DNA from: Caldimonas caldifontis
Lineage (GTDB): Bacteria; Pseudomonadota; Gammaproteobacteria; Burkholderiales; Burkholderiaceae_C
Reading direction: 5' to 3'
Length of the DNA: 64,000 nucleotides
Assembly (NCBI RefSeq): GCF_002930615.1
Contig: NZ_PSNX01000013.1
Location: 1 to 64,000, forward strand
Shown here: one piece after another, positions 18,606 through 25,546 of the stretch
Layout: every line of letters starts with the position of its first letter
How positions within the stretch are numbered: the first letter of the stretch is position 1
Notes under the pieces: model-generated
The model's input: only the letters and a program-made list of their open reading frames with translations
Databases searched by the model: none
What the model was told of the DNA's origin: nothing
Program-made: the position numbers and the translations under genes

Positions 18606-18624
18606 GAACTCTGACATCCAACGC

Positions 18625-18972
18625 ATGAACAAGACCGAACTGGTTGAACACCTGGCTTCCAAGCACGATCTGTCTAAGGCCGAAGCCGGCCGCATCCTGG
18701 AGACCCTGCTCGACGCGATCGTCACGACCGTCAAGAAGGGTGGCGCCGTGACCCTGCCGGGCTTCGGCTCCTTCAAGCAACACGCCCGTGCCGCCCGCAA
18801 CGGCGTGAACCCCAGCACCGGCGCCAAGATCAAGATCGCCGCTGCCAAGCTGCCCAAGTTCGCTCCGGGTGCCGGCTTCAAGGCCGCCGTCGACCCCAAG
18901 GCCGCAGCCCGCAAGGCCGCCAAGGCCCCGGCTCCGAAGGCTGCGTCCAAGAAGGCCGCCAAGAAGAAGTAA
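18625..18972 (+). CDS. HU-family DNA-binding protein with basic C-terminal tail
   Basis: A 115-residue nucleoid protein. The N-terminal MNKTELVEHLASKHDLSKAE and GGAVTLPGFGSFKQHARAAR segments are the HU fold, including the DNA-binding arm region (RNGVNPSTGAKIKIAAAKLP). About 25 extra residues at the C-terminus consist almost entirely of Lys, Ala and Pro, like a histone H1 tail. Such tails occur in several Burkholderiales HU proteins. ATG at 18625 is chosen because the longer open frame upstream (to 18277) crosses the AraC promoter region and is not conserved-looking. It is monocistronic, with a terminator directly downstream. Confidence 0.93.
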   Translation: MNKTELVEHLASKHDLSKAEAGRILETLLDAIVTTVKKGGAVTLPGFGSFKQHARAARNGVNPSTGAKIKIAAAKLPKFAPGAGFKAAVDPKAAARKAAKAPAPKAASKKAAKKK

Positions 18973-18995
18973 GCCTTCCCGGCCCAACGCTTCGA

Positions 18996-19031
18996 CCCCG
19001 CCGTGTGCAAACACCGGCGGGGTTTCTTTTT
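18996..19031 (+). terminator. Rho-independent terminator after HU
   Basis: Perfect arms CCCCGCCG (18996-19003) and CGGCGGGG (19015-19022) are followed by TTTCTTTTT. It lies 23 bp after the HU stop codon and 10 bp before the end of the oppositely oriented isomerase gene. Confidence 0.88.
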
Positions 19032-19041
19032 CTCTGATCGA

Positions 19042-19938
19042 TCAGGACGTGCCGCGCAGGCGCATCCGGTTGGGCAGCGGCGTGGAGCGTCGCAGGATGC
19101 CCTCGGCCAGCCACACGGCCGAGCGCCTCGCGCGCTGCGCCACGGTGGGCAGGGGCAAGCCCTGGTAGTCATCGTTGAACACCTCGAAGCTGTAGTCGCC
19201 CCGGTAGCCCATCCGGTCCAGTCGCATCACGATCTCGGCCACCCCGTCGGTGTGCACGCCTTCGCCGGGGAAGACGCGGAAGTGCCGTGCCGTGTTCATG
19301 CGCTCCTCGAAGCTCGGAACCTCGTTCCACAGGAAGTCGGAGAGCTGCACGAGAAAGATCTTCTGCGGATCGATCGTGTCGATGACATCAAGCGGCGTCT
19401 TCGCCGCCAGCACGTGATAGGAGTCGATGCACAGGCCCAGGTTGGCCCGGTCAGCGCGGCACACCACGTCCCAGGCGGTCGTGACTTCGTTGATGTGGCG
19501 CCCCCAGGACAAGCCCTCGTAGGCCACCCGGATGCCCAGCGGCACGGCCAGGGTGGCGAGCTTGCGCAGGTCGCGCGCCAGGTCGTCAGGATCGCTGCCG
19601 GCGTGCTGAGACGTGGACGAGCAGGCCAGCAGCACCGTCGATCCCAGGGCGTGACACATTTCGAGCATGCCCTTGGCGATGTCGACCTTGTACTCGTGCA
19701 GATGGCCCGACAGCCCCTCGAAGTCGCGCAGCACCTGGAAGCCGGTGACGCGCAGGCCGCTGGCCTTCACCTCGCTCACCGCGGCGCGCCAGCCATCGGG
19801 ATGCCCCACCAGGTCGCGCGCCGACAGCATGATCTGCCCGAAGCCGGCCTCGCGCACGGCGCGCAGCTTGGCGCGCAGGTCGCCGGCCAGGGTGATGGTG
19901 TCCATGCCGAAGTCGTCGATGTGCATGGCGGGCCTCAC
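19042..19938 (-). CDS. Dehydroshikimate dehydratase, TIM-barrel part (sugar isomerase-like)
   Basis: A 298-residue AP-endonuclease-2/xylose-isomerase-type TIM barrel. Metal-site patterns are VAYEGLSWG (Glu), LGLCIDSYHVLA (Asp/His), VQLSDF and YSFEVFNDDY (Glu). This matches the N-terminal catalytic domain of the QuiC-type 3-dehydroshikimate dehydratase, which makes protocatechuate. In pseudomonads that domain is fused to a hydroxyphenylpyruvate-dioxygenase-like domain; here the second domain is the gene directly upstream, overlapping by 4 bp (ATGA). The last 35 residues after the barrel (WLAEGILRR) look like the former linker. It is the third gene of the aroE-VOC-isomerase minus-strand operon. 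Confidence 0.82.
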   Translation of the reverse strand: MRPAMHIDDFGMDTITLAGDLRAKLRAVREAGFGQIMLSARDLVGHPDGWRAAVSEVKASGLRVTGFQVLRDFEGLSGHLHEYKVDIAKGMLEMCHALGSTVLLACSSTSQHAGSDPDDLARDLRKLATLAVPLGIRVAYEGLSWGRHINEVTTAWDVVCRADRANLGLCIDSYHVLAAKTPLDVIDTIDPQKIFLVQLSDFLWNEVPSFEERMNTARHFRVFPGEGVHTDGVAEIVMRLDRMGYRGDYSFEVFNDDYQGLPLPTVAQRARRSAVWLAEGILRRSTPLPNRMRLRGTS

Positions 19939-20825
19939 GCTGCGGGCGACGGGTGGACCACCAGTTCGAAGGCGACGCCGCCCAGGCTGGTCTGGGTGAG
20001 CGCGCCGCGGTCTTCCGTGTGCACGCCGCTGGATTCGACAAAGGCCACGCCCCGGCGGGTGAGTTCACGCACGGCCGCACGCACGTCGGGCGTGCCGAAC
20101 GCGATGCGATGCAGGGTTTCGTCAGGGTCGGCGTCCACGGCATCGAGTTCGGGCTCGATGAGCTGGAGGTAGAACTGCCCGCAGGGGCTGGCCAGCACGC
20201 GCCCGCGTGGCAGGATGCCGAAGCGGGTGTCTTCGGGCAGGGCGGCAAAGCCGAAGAGCTCAGCGTAGAACTCGGTCCAGTCGTCCAGCCGGCCCAGGCC
20301 CACGTACTGCACCACACCGAACCAGTGCAGTCCGGCCACCGCCGGCGGGTGAGGATCGACGGTAGGGATGGGCACGAAGTCGACGTCGTAGATCGAGAAC
20401 TCGCGGTAGCGGTCGACGAGGTAGAGGCGGCTGTGGCCCACGCCATGCAGGGCGGGGATATGCAGCTCCATGGGCTCGGGCTGGGCCGGCACGGCCCAGC
20501 CGCCGAGTGCGATGGCGCGACGCCAGGCAGCACCCGCATCCCGCACGCGCAGGGCGATGGCGGCGATCTCGGGGGCCTCACTGGGCTGCGCGGCTTCCGG
20601 CAGGCCTTCGGCGTGGGCGTTGATGACGATGTTCATGCTGCCCTGGCGGTACAGCAGCACCTCGCGCGAGCGGTGGCGCGCGATGGGCCGGAAACCCATC
20701 GCCTCCAGCACCTGCCCCAACGCCTGTGGGCGGCGCGTGCTGAATTCGATGAACTCGATCCCGTCCAGCCCCAGCGGGTTGGGCGGGTCGTCGATGGCTT
20801 CGCGGTTGGACGGCTGTTGGCTCAT
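19935..20825 (-). CDS. VOC/HPPD-like protein, second part of dehydroshikimate dehydratase
   Basis: A 296-residue protein with two vicinal-oxygen-chelate repeats resembling 4-hydroxyphenylpyruvate dioxygenase: LDGIEFIEFSTRRP begins the first, and LHWFGVVQYVGLGRLDDWTEFYAELFGF the second. FYLQLIEPE and LGGVAFELVVHP end it. In fused QuiC-type dehydratases this module follows the TIM barrel. Here it is a separate gene upstream of the barrel, with a 4-bp stop/start overlap that would keep the two products stoichiometric. True HPPD activity is unlikely in this context. It lies 12 bp after aroE. Confidence 0.8.
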   Translation of the reverse strand: MSQQPSNREAIDDPPNPLGLDGIEFIEFSTRRPQALGQVLEAMGFRPIARHRSREVLLYRQGSMNIVINAHAEGLPEAAQPSEAPEIAAIALRVRDAGAAWRRAIALGGWAVPAQPEPMELHIPALHGVGHSRLYLVDRYREFSIYDVDFVPIPTVDPHPPAVAGLHWFGVVQYVGLGRLDDWTEFYAELFGFAALPEDTRFGILPRGRVLASPCGQFYLQLIEPELDAVDADPDETLHRIAFGTPDVRAAVRELTRRGVAFVESSGVHTEDRGALTQTSLGGVAFELVVHPSPAA

Positions 20826-20837
20826 CAGGCACTCCTT

Positions 20838-21749
20838 TCAGGCATCGGTGCGAGCGGCCACCAGGCGGCGGAAGTGCGCCTCCATCCGGGTCGCATCGGG
20901 CGTGAAGCCGGTGAACAGTTCGAAGGCGCCCACGGCCTGGCCCACCGCCATGCCGCCGCCATCGACGGTGGCGCAACCCCGCAGGCGTGCGGTCTTCAGC
21001 AGCTCGGTGTCGAGGGGGAAGTACACGACCTCGGCGACCCACAGCGACGGCCGCAGCAGCTCGGCCGCCACAGGCAGACCCGGCAGCTTGTCCATCCCGG
21101 TGGGGGTTGCATGCACCAGGCCGGTGGCCTCACGCAAGGCCACCGCGATGTCCGCCTCGACCCGGGCGCGGCCGGCGCCATGGAGCAGATTGAGCGACGC
21201 GGCCAGCACCTCGGACCGTGCCGGCTCGCGGTCCACCAGCACCAGGTGGGCAGCACCCAGGCGCAGCACGGCATGCGCAATGGCGGCGCCCGCGCCTCCA
21301 GCGCCCAGGAGCACCACCTCGCGCAGATCGGCCTGCGGCAGTGCACGCCGGAAGCCCCAGGTCCAGCCGGAGCCGTCGGTGTTGTGGCCGATGAGCCGCC
21401 CGTCGCGGAACACGACGGTGTTCACCGCTCCCATCGATCGCGCCTCGTCGGAAAGTTCGTCGAGCAGCGGGATCACCGCCTGCTTGCAGGGGTAGGTGAT
21501 GTTCAGGCCCGCAAAGCCCATCGTGCGGGCCGCCTGGATAAGCCCCGGCAAGGCCTCGACGCCCGAGCCGGTGCGCTCCAAGTCGATAAGCTGGTAGTGC
21601 AGGCGCAGGCCGTGGTGGCGCGCCTCTTCCTCGTGCAGGGTCGGCGACAGCGAGCGCTGGATGCCGGCCCCGATGAGGCCGACCAGCAGCTGGGTGTCTC
21701 GGGGCAGGCGATGGGCCGACGGTTCGCCGGGTTCAGGTTGGGGTATCAC
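20838..21749 (-). CDS. aroE: Shikimate/quinate dehydrogenase (AroE family)
   Basis: About 303 residues from the GTG at 21749. The open frame extends to another GTG at 21896, but that extension would run through the operator at 21841-21856. The conserved start region is LLVGLIGAGIQRSLSPTLHEEE. The substrate site shows NITYPCKQAV (catalytic Lys) and NTDGSGW (Asp), and the NAD(P) loop is LLGAGGAGAAI. In this catabolic neighbourhood it more likely oxidises shikimate or quinate to dehydro forms than serving biosynthesis; cofactor choice cannot be settled by eye. First gene of a three-gene operon with the split dehydratase. Confidence 0.85.
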   Translation of the reverse strand: MIPQPEPGEPSAHRLPRDTQLLVGLIGAGIQRSLSPTLHEEEARHHGLRLHYQLIDLERTGSGVEALPGLIQAARTMGFAGLNITYPCKQAVIPLLDELSDEARSMGAVNTVVFRDGRLIGHNTDGSGWTWGFRRALPQADLREVVLLGAGGAGAAIAHAVLRLGAAHLVLVDREPARSEVLAASLNLLHGAGRARVEADIAVALREATGLVHATPTGMDKLPGLPVAAELLRPSLWVAEVVYFPLDTELLKTARLRGCATVDGGGMAVGQAVGAFELFTGFTPDATRMEAHFRRLVAARTDA

Positions 21750-21840
21750 GGTGAACAGGTTTTTATCGGGTGACTCGGGTTTTCCTCCATGCCCAAGCCT
21801 TGATGGCAGGAGGCTTCCCGCCAATAATGGATCAACAATG

Positions 21841-21856
21841 TACGAACTGGTTAGTA
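21841..21856. promoter_or_regulatory. Putative TetR-type operator upstream of aroE
   Basis: The 16-bp site has the palindromic form TAC-n-AAC-nn-GTT-n-GTA, typical of TetR-family operators. It lies 92-107 bp upstream of the preferred aroE start and 56 bp downstream of the end of the TetR gene. The natural reading is repression of the aroE-VOC-isomerase operon by that TetR protein. Confidence 0.6.
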
Positions 21857-21911
21857 ATTTTCTAGGCGTTTTCCCGCACCCGCTGCAAGGCCGCACAGAA
21901 TGAGCCCTCGC

Positions 21912-22613
21912 CTACTTTCTGACGTAGCGCACGATCAGGTCGACGATGCTCGCGCGCCGGGCCGCCAGGGCCTGGGGCGAGTCCATGTCGCGCTTGAAGA
22001 TCAGCGAGAAGGTGTGCCGGTTCGACACGTTGAAGAAGCACAGCGCGCTGATGGACAGGTGCAGGTCCACCGGGTCGAGGTCGGCACGGAACACGCCCGC
22101 CTTGCGCCCGCGCTCGTAGACGGCGCGCACGGCATCGATGGCCGGCACATTGAGCTGCTGGATGGTCTCGGAGCGTGCCAGGAATTCCCCGCGGTGGATG
22201 TTCTCGTTCATCACCAGGCGGATGAAGTCGGGGTTGGCGTTCTGGTAATCGAAGGTGAAGCCCACCAGCGTGCGCAGAGCCTCCTCGGGCGGCAGGTCTT
22301 CCAGGTGCAGTTCGTTCTCGATGCTGCGGATGCGGCGGTAGGCCTCTTCCAGCACCGCGATGTACAGCCCTTCCTTGCTACCGAAGTAGTAGTAGATCAT
22401 GCGCTTGCTGGTGCGCGTGAGCTCGGCGATCTCGTCAATGCGCGCGCCGGTCAGGCCCTTGGCGGCGAACTCCTGGGTGGCCACCTCCAGGATGTTCTGC
22501 ATGGTGGCTTCAGGGTCGTTCGTCCGGGCGGGCGACGCCGACATGCGCGCCGCACGCGTCGAGGCACGAGGGGCTGGACGGACAGGTTCGTTCAAGGGAG
22601 CGCGCTTGGGCAT
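21912..22613 (-). CDS. TetR-family transcriptional regulator
   Basis: A 233-residue regulator with a basic, Ala/Pro-rich N-terminal extension of about 37 residues. The DNA-binding domain follows (QNILEVATQEFAAKGLTGARIDEIAELT, then RTSKRMIYYYFGSKEGLY). The C-terminal ligand domain (FIRLVMNENIHRGEFLARSE) resembles regulators of aromatic/acid catabolism but does not reveal the ligand. A later ATG at MQNILEV would give a 196-residue protein. It is co-oriented with aroE and a palindrome lies between them. It may be co-transcribed with the upstream IclR gene, 66 bp away. Confidence 0.92.
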   Translation of the reverse strand: MPKRAPLNEPVRPAPRASTRAARMSASPARTNDPEATMQNILEVATQEFAAKGLTGARIDEIAELTRTSKRMIYYYFGSKEGLYIAVLEEAYRRIRSIENELHLEDLPPEEALRTLVGFTFDYQNANPDFIRLVMNENIHRGEFLARSETIQQLNVPAIDAVRAVYERGRKAGVFRADLDPVDLHLSISALCFFNVSNRHTFSLIFKRDMDSPQALAARRASIVDLIVRYVRK

Positions 22614-22679
22614 CGGGCACAGGGGCTGGGTGGGGTTCGGCGGATTATCCCTGGGCAGACGCCGCCGGCTGCAGCGTGT

Positions 22680-23471
22680 TCAGCCCTTGCCCAGGGGTGG
22701 CCGGCCGAAGAGGCTGGACGTGCTGCTGATAGGCCCCAGCTCCGCCGCGGCGGCCAGCAGGTCCGGGGCCAACGCATGCATGCGCTCGGGTGTGAGGCGG
22801 ATACGCGGCCCCGCAATGCTGATGACGCCCACGGCTTCCTTGCGGCGCAGCACCGGCGCGGCCATCGCGCTCATGCCCGGGGCGAACACCTCGTCGATCA
22901 TCGCGTAACCGCGCACTCGCGCGGCGTGCAGGTGGCCCAGCAAGGCCTTCACCGTGGTGGGCGCCCTGGGGCCGTAGTCGGCCGGTGCGCCGAAGCCTTG
23001 TTGCGTGACCAGCGCCAGCGCGCGCTCGTCGCTCAGCGTGAGCAACCAGGCATGACCCGAGGCCGTGCACGACAGACGGGCGTCCATGCCCATGTCGGGG
23101 TCGTAGCGCAGGCCCTGGCGCATGCCCTGGGCCTTGGCGATCCAAGTGAGGCGGTCGCCATCGACGATGGACAGGCGCACCAGTTCGCCCGACTTCTGCG
23201 CCAGCCGCTCCAGCAGCGGCTCGGCGATGTCGACGATGCCGGCGTTGCTGAGATAGCCCAGGCCCAGCGACACCACCTTGGTGGTGAGCACGTAGTCGCC
23301 CTGCTTGCGGGCCTGGCGCACGTAGCCGCGACGCTGCAGCTCGGCCAGCAGCCGGTGGCAGGCGCTCAGCGGGATGTCGAGTTCGGCCGCCATCGACGCC
23401 AGCGGCAGGCCGCCGGGGTGGGCGGCCAGGTGTTCGAGCAGCGCCAGGCCGCGATCCAGGGCAAGGGTCAT
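22680..23471 (-). CDS. IclR-family transcriptional regulator
   Basis: A 263-residue regulator. The N-terminal winged helix includes ALLEHLAAHPGGLPLASMAAEL and ACHRLLAELQRRGYV. The ligand domain carries ERLAQKSGELVRLSIVDGDRLTWIAK and ends in IAGPRIRLTPERM. ATG at 23471 is used; TTG at 23477 would add two residues. Divergent from aroQ, with 131 bp between start codons containing an IclR/PcaU-like three-half-site operator. In related bacteria, IclR regulators beside protocatechuate or quinate genes respond to those aromatics, so it probably controls aroQ-TRAP and/or itself. Confidence 0.92.
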   Translation of the reverse strand: MTLALDRGLALLEHLAAHPGGLPLASMAAELDIPLSACHRLLAELQRRGYVRQARKQGDYVLTTKVVSLGLGYLSNAGIVDIAEPLLERLAQKSGELVRLSIVDGDRLTWIAKAQGMRQGLRYDPDMGMDARLSCTASGHAWLLTLSDERALALVTQQGFGAPADYGPRAPTTVKALLGHLHAARVRGYAMIDEVFAPGMSAMAAPVLRRKEAVGVISIAGPRIRLTPERMHALAPDLLAAAAELGPISSTSSLFGRPPLGKG

Positions 23472-23502
23472 GGGCAAGGATTATTCCGCATGACAAAACA
23501 AT

Positions 23503-23527
23503 TTTCCAAACAGGAAAGACTTTCCTG
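23503..23527. promoter_or_regulatory. Putative IclR-family operator with three half-sites
   Basis: Half-sites TTTCC (23503-23507), GGAAA (23513-23517) and TTTCC (23521-23525) occur in the iclR-aroQ divergent region. The last two form the perfect palindrome CAGGAAA-GAC-TTTCCTG (23511-23527). Two inverted sites plus one direct repeat is the architecture described for PcaU/PobR operators of Acinetobacter. Confidence 0.6.
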
Positions 23528-23602
23528 GCAGGGGCGAAAAATCGGGGTCATTCCAGGCCCGCGGGTGGACAGCCTCCCCCGACCATTGCACGCCACCCCG
23601 AC

Positions 23603-24067
23603 ATGAACGACACCGTCTACGTCCTCAACGGACCCAACCTCAACTTGCTGGGCGTGCGCGAGCCGCATCTGTACGGCCACACCACCCTGCCGCAGGTGCA
23701 GGCCCTGTGCCAACGCGTGGCCACCGAACTGGGCTGGGCCTGCGAGTTCCGCCAGTCCAACCACGAGGGCGTGCTGGTGGACTGGGTGCATGAGGCGCGC
23801 GAGAAGGCAGCCGCCATCGTCATCAATCCGGCCGGGCTGTCCTTCCGCTCCATCCCCCTGCTCGATGCGCTGAAGACCTTCGACGGCCCCATCGCCGAGG
23901 TGCACATCACCAACATCCACCGGCGCGACCCGATCTACCAGCATTCGCTCATTTCACTCGCCGCCACCGGTGTGATCTGCGGCTTCGGCCCGCAAGGCTA
24001 CGAGATGGCGATCCGTGCCGTGGCCCGGCAGGCCGCCGAGGCTGGCTCCCCTGCCCAGGCTTCCTAG
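23603..24067 (+). CDS. aroQ: Type II 3-dehydroquinate dehydratase
   Basis: A 154-residue dehydroquinase that converts 3-dehydroquinate to 3-dehydroshikimate. NGPNLNLLG, the catalytic Tyr region PHLYG, NPAGLSFRSI and VHITNIHRRDP (catalytic His) are in place, and the length is normal. In this setting it would serve catabolism, producing the substrate for the split dehydratase encoded at 19042-20825. It is the first gene of a plus-strand operon with the TRAP transporter, 32 bp before the binding-protein gene. Confidence 0.95.
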   Translation: MNDTVYVLNGPNLNLLGVREPHLYGHTTLPQVQALCQRVATELGWACEFRQSNHEGVLVDWVHEAREKAAAIVINPAGLSFRSIPLLDALKTFDGPIAEVHITNIHRRDPIYQHSLISLAATGVICGFGPQGYEMAIRAVARQAAEAGSPAQAS

Positions 24068-24099
24068 ACTTTCACCCGCCCACCAAGGAGACAAGCACC

Positions 24100-25061
24100 A
24101 TGAAACACCCCTTCAATCGCCGTACCGTGCTGCGCGCCGGCGCCTCGATCGCCGCAGCCGCGATGGTGCCCGCCTGGGCCCAGGCCCAGCCCACGCTGCG
24201 CTTCGCTGCGGTGTTCTCGGACAAGGACATCCGCGCCGACATGATGCGCATGTTCGCCAAGGACATCGAAGCCGATTTCAAGGTGGAGATGCACCTCAAC
24301 TCCACGCTCTTTCGCCAGGGCACCGAGCTGGTGGCGCTGCAGCGCGACAACCTCGAAATGGGCAACATCTCGCCGCAAGACATCTCCCGCCAGGTGCCGG
24401 CCTGGTCGCTGCTGACCTCGGCCTATCTCTTCCGCGATGCCAACCATCTCAACGCCTTCTTCGCCAGCGACCTGGGCGCCCAGATGAAGAAGATGGTGGA
24501 AGACCAGCTCAAGGTGAAGATCCTGGGGCCCACCTTTTTCGGCACCCGTCATGTGGGCCTCAAGCCGAAGAAGCGCATCAACACACCCGCCGACATGGCC
24601 GGCATCAAGCTGCGCATGCCGCCGGGCGACACCTGGCAATTGCTGGGCCGCTCGCTGGGCGCCACTACACCGGCCTGCAGACTGGGGCCGTCGACGGCCA
24701 GGACAACCCGTTGCCCAACGTCGAGAACATGAAGTTCTACGAGGTCATGTCACAGATCGTGCTCACCTCCCACCTCGTGGCCTTCGACCTGCTGACGGTG
24801 AACATGAAGACCTGGCAGAGCATGAGCCCGGCCAAGCAGCAGGCCTTCCAGGCCGCCGCTGACAAGGCCATCGCGTGGAGCACTGCCGAGCATGTCAAGC
24901 GCGAAGCCGCACTGGCCGAGAACTTCCGGCGTCAAGGGCTGGAGGTGTACGTGCCCAACATCGACGCCTTCCGCACCCACGCGCAGAAGATCTACCTGGC
25001 CTCCGACGACGCGAAGAACTGGCCGGCCGGTATGCTCGACAAGATCAACGCGATGAAGTGA
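24100..25061 (+). pseudogene. TRAP transporter substrate-binding protein DctP, frameshifted
   Basis: A periplasmic C4-dicarboxylate-type TRAP receptor in two frames. The first frame gives a signal peptide with an RRTVLRAG start and AWAQAQ cleavage region, then the normal fold to WQLLGRSLGA at about 24663. The second gives YTGLQTGAVDGQDNPLPNVE onward from 24666 to the natural stop. The family normally has about ten residues of an NPTP...EVY segment between these, and 962 nt is not a multiple of three. A deletion of about 28 bp restores the expected size (990 nt). A good AAGGAG site precedes the ATG. The full-length receptor cannot be made unless this is a sequencing error. Confidence 0.85.
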
Positions 25062-25063
25062 CG

Positions 25064-25546
25064 ATGTTCTCTGTCCTGCGACGCCTGGCCGAGGGGATCG
25101 CCGCCGCCTTGCTGGCGGTGATCTTCGTGGCCTTCATCCTGCAGATCGTCCTGCGCTACGTCTTCAACTGGCCGGTTGGCTGGACGGCCGAGCTGTCGCT
25201 GATGGCCTGGCTGTGGCTGGTGCTGTGGGGCGCGTCCTTTGTGCTGCGCGACAGCGAGGAGATCCGCCTCGACTTCGTGCTGGCCAGCTTCGGCACGCGT
25301 GCGCGGGTGGTGCTGGAAGCCATGGGTGCGGTGTGTCTCATCGTGCTGTTCGCCCTGTCTCTGCCCGCCGCCTACGACTACGTGAGCTTCATGAAGGTGG
25401 AGAAGAGCTCCTACCTGAAGATCCGCATCGACGTGCTCTATTCCATCTACCTCGTCTTCTCGGTGGCCGTGATCGCGCGCCAGCTCTGGCGTCTGGCCCG
25501 GCTGCTGCGTGAGTTCCGCTCGCCCCCACCCCGTCTGCCATCGTGA
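25064..25546 (+). CDS. TRAP transporter small permease DctQ
   Basis: A 160-residue membrane protein with four predicted helices: LLAVIFVAFILQIVLRYVF, the AELSLMAWLWLVLWGASFVL segment, VLEAMGAVCLIVLFALSL and VLYSIYLVFSVAVIARQLW. WTAELSLMAW and LRDSEEIRLD match the DctQ family. The open frame extends into the dctP end, but ATG at 25064, 2 bp after the dctP stop, gives the family length. The next gene starts inside its stop codon. It is intact despite the broken receptor gene upstream. Confidence 0.92.
   Translation: MFSVLRRLAEGIAAALLAVIFVAFILQIVLRYVFNWPVGWTAELSLMAWLWLVLWGASFVLRDSEEIRLDFVLASFGTRARVVLEAMGAVCLIVLFALSLPAAYDYVSFMKVEKSSYLKIRIDVLYSIYLVFSVAVIARQLWRLARLLREFRSPPPRLPS

Noticed and set aside
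22649-22696. CCCTGGGCA / TGCCCAGGG inverted repeat spanning the iclR stop codon
   Set aside because: 30-base loop and no T tract, with half of it inside the coding sequence; not convincing as terminator or operator.
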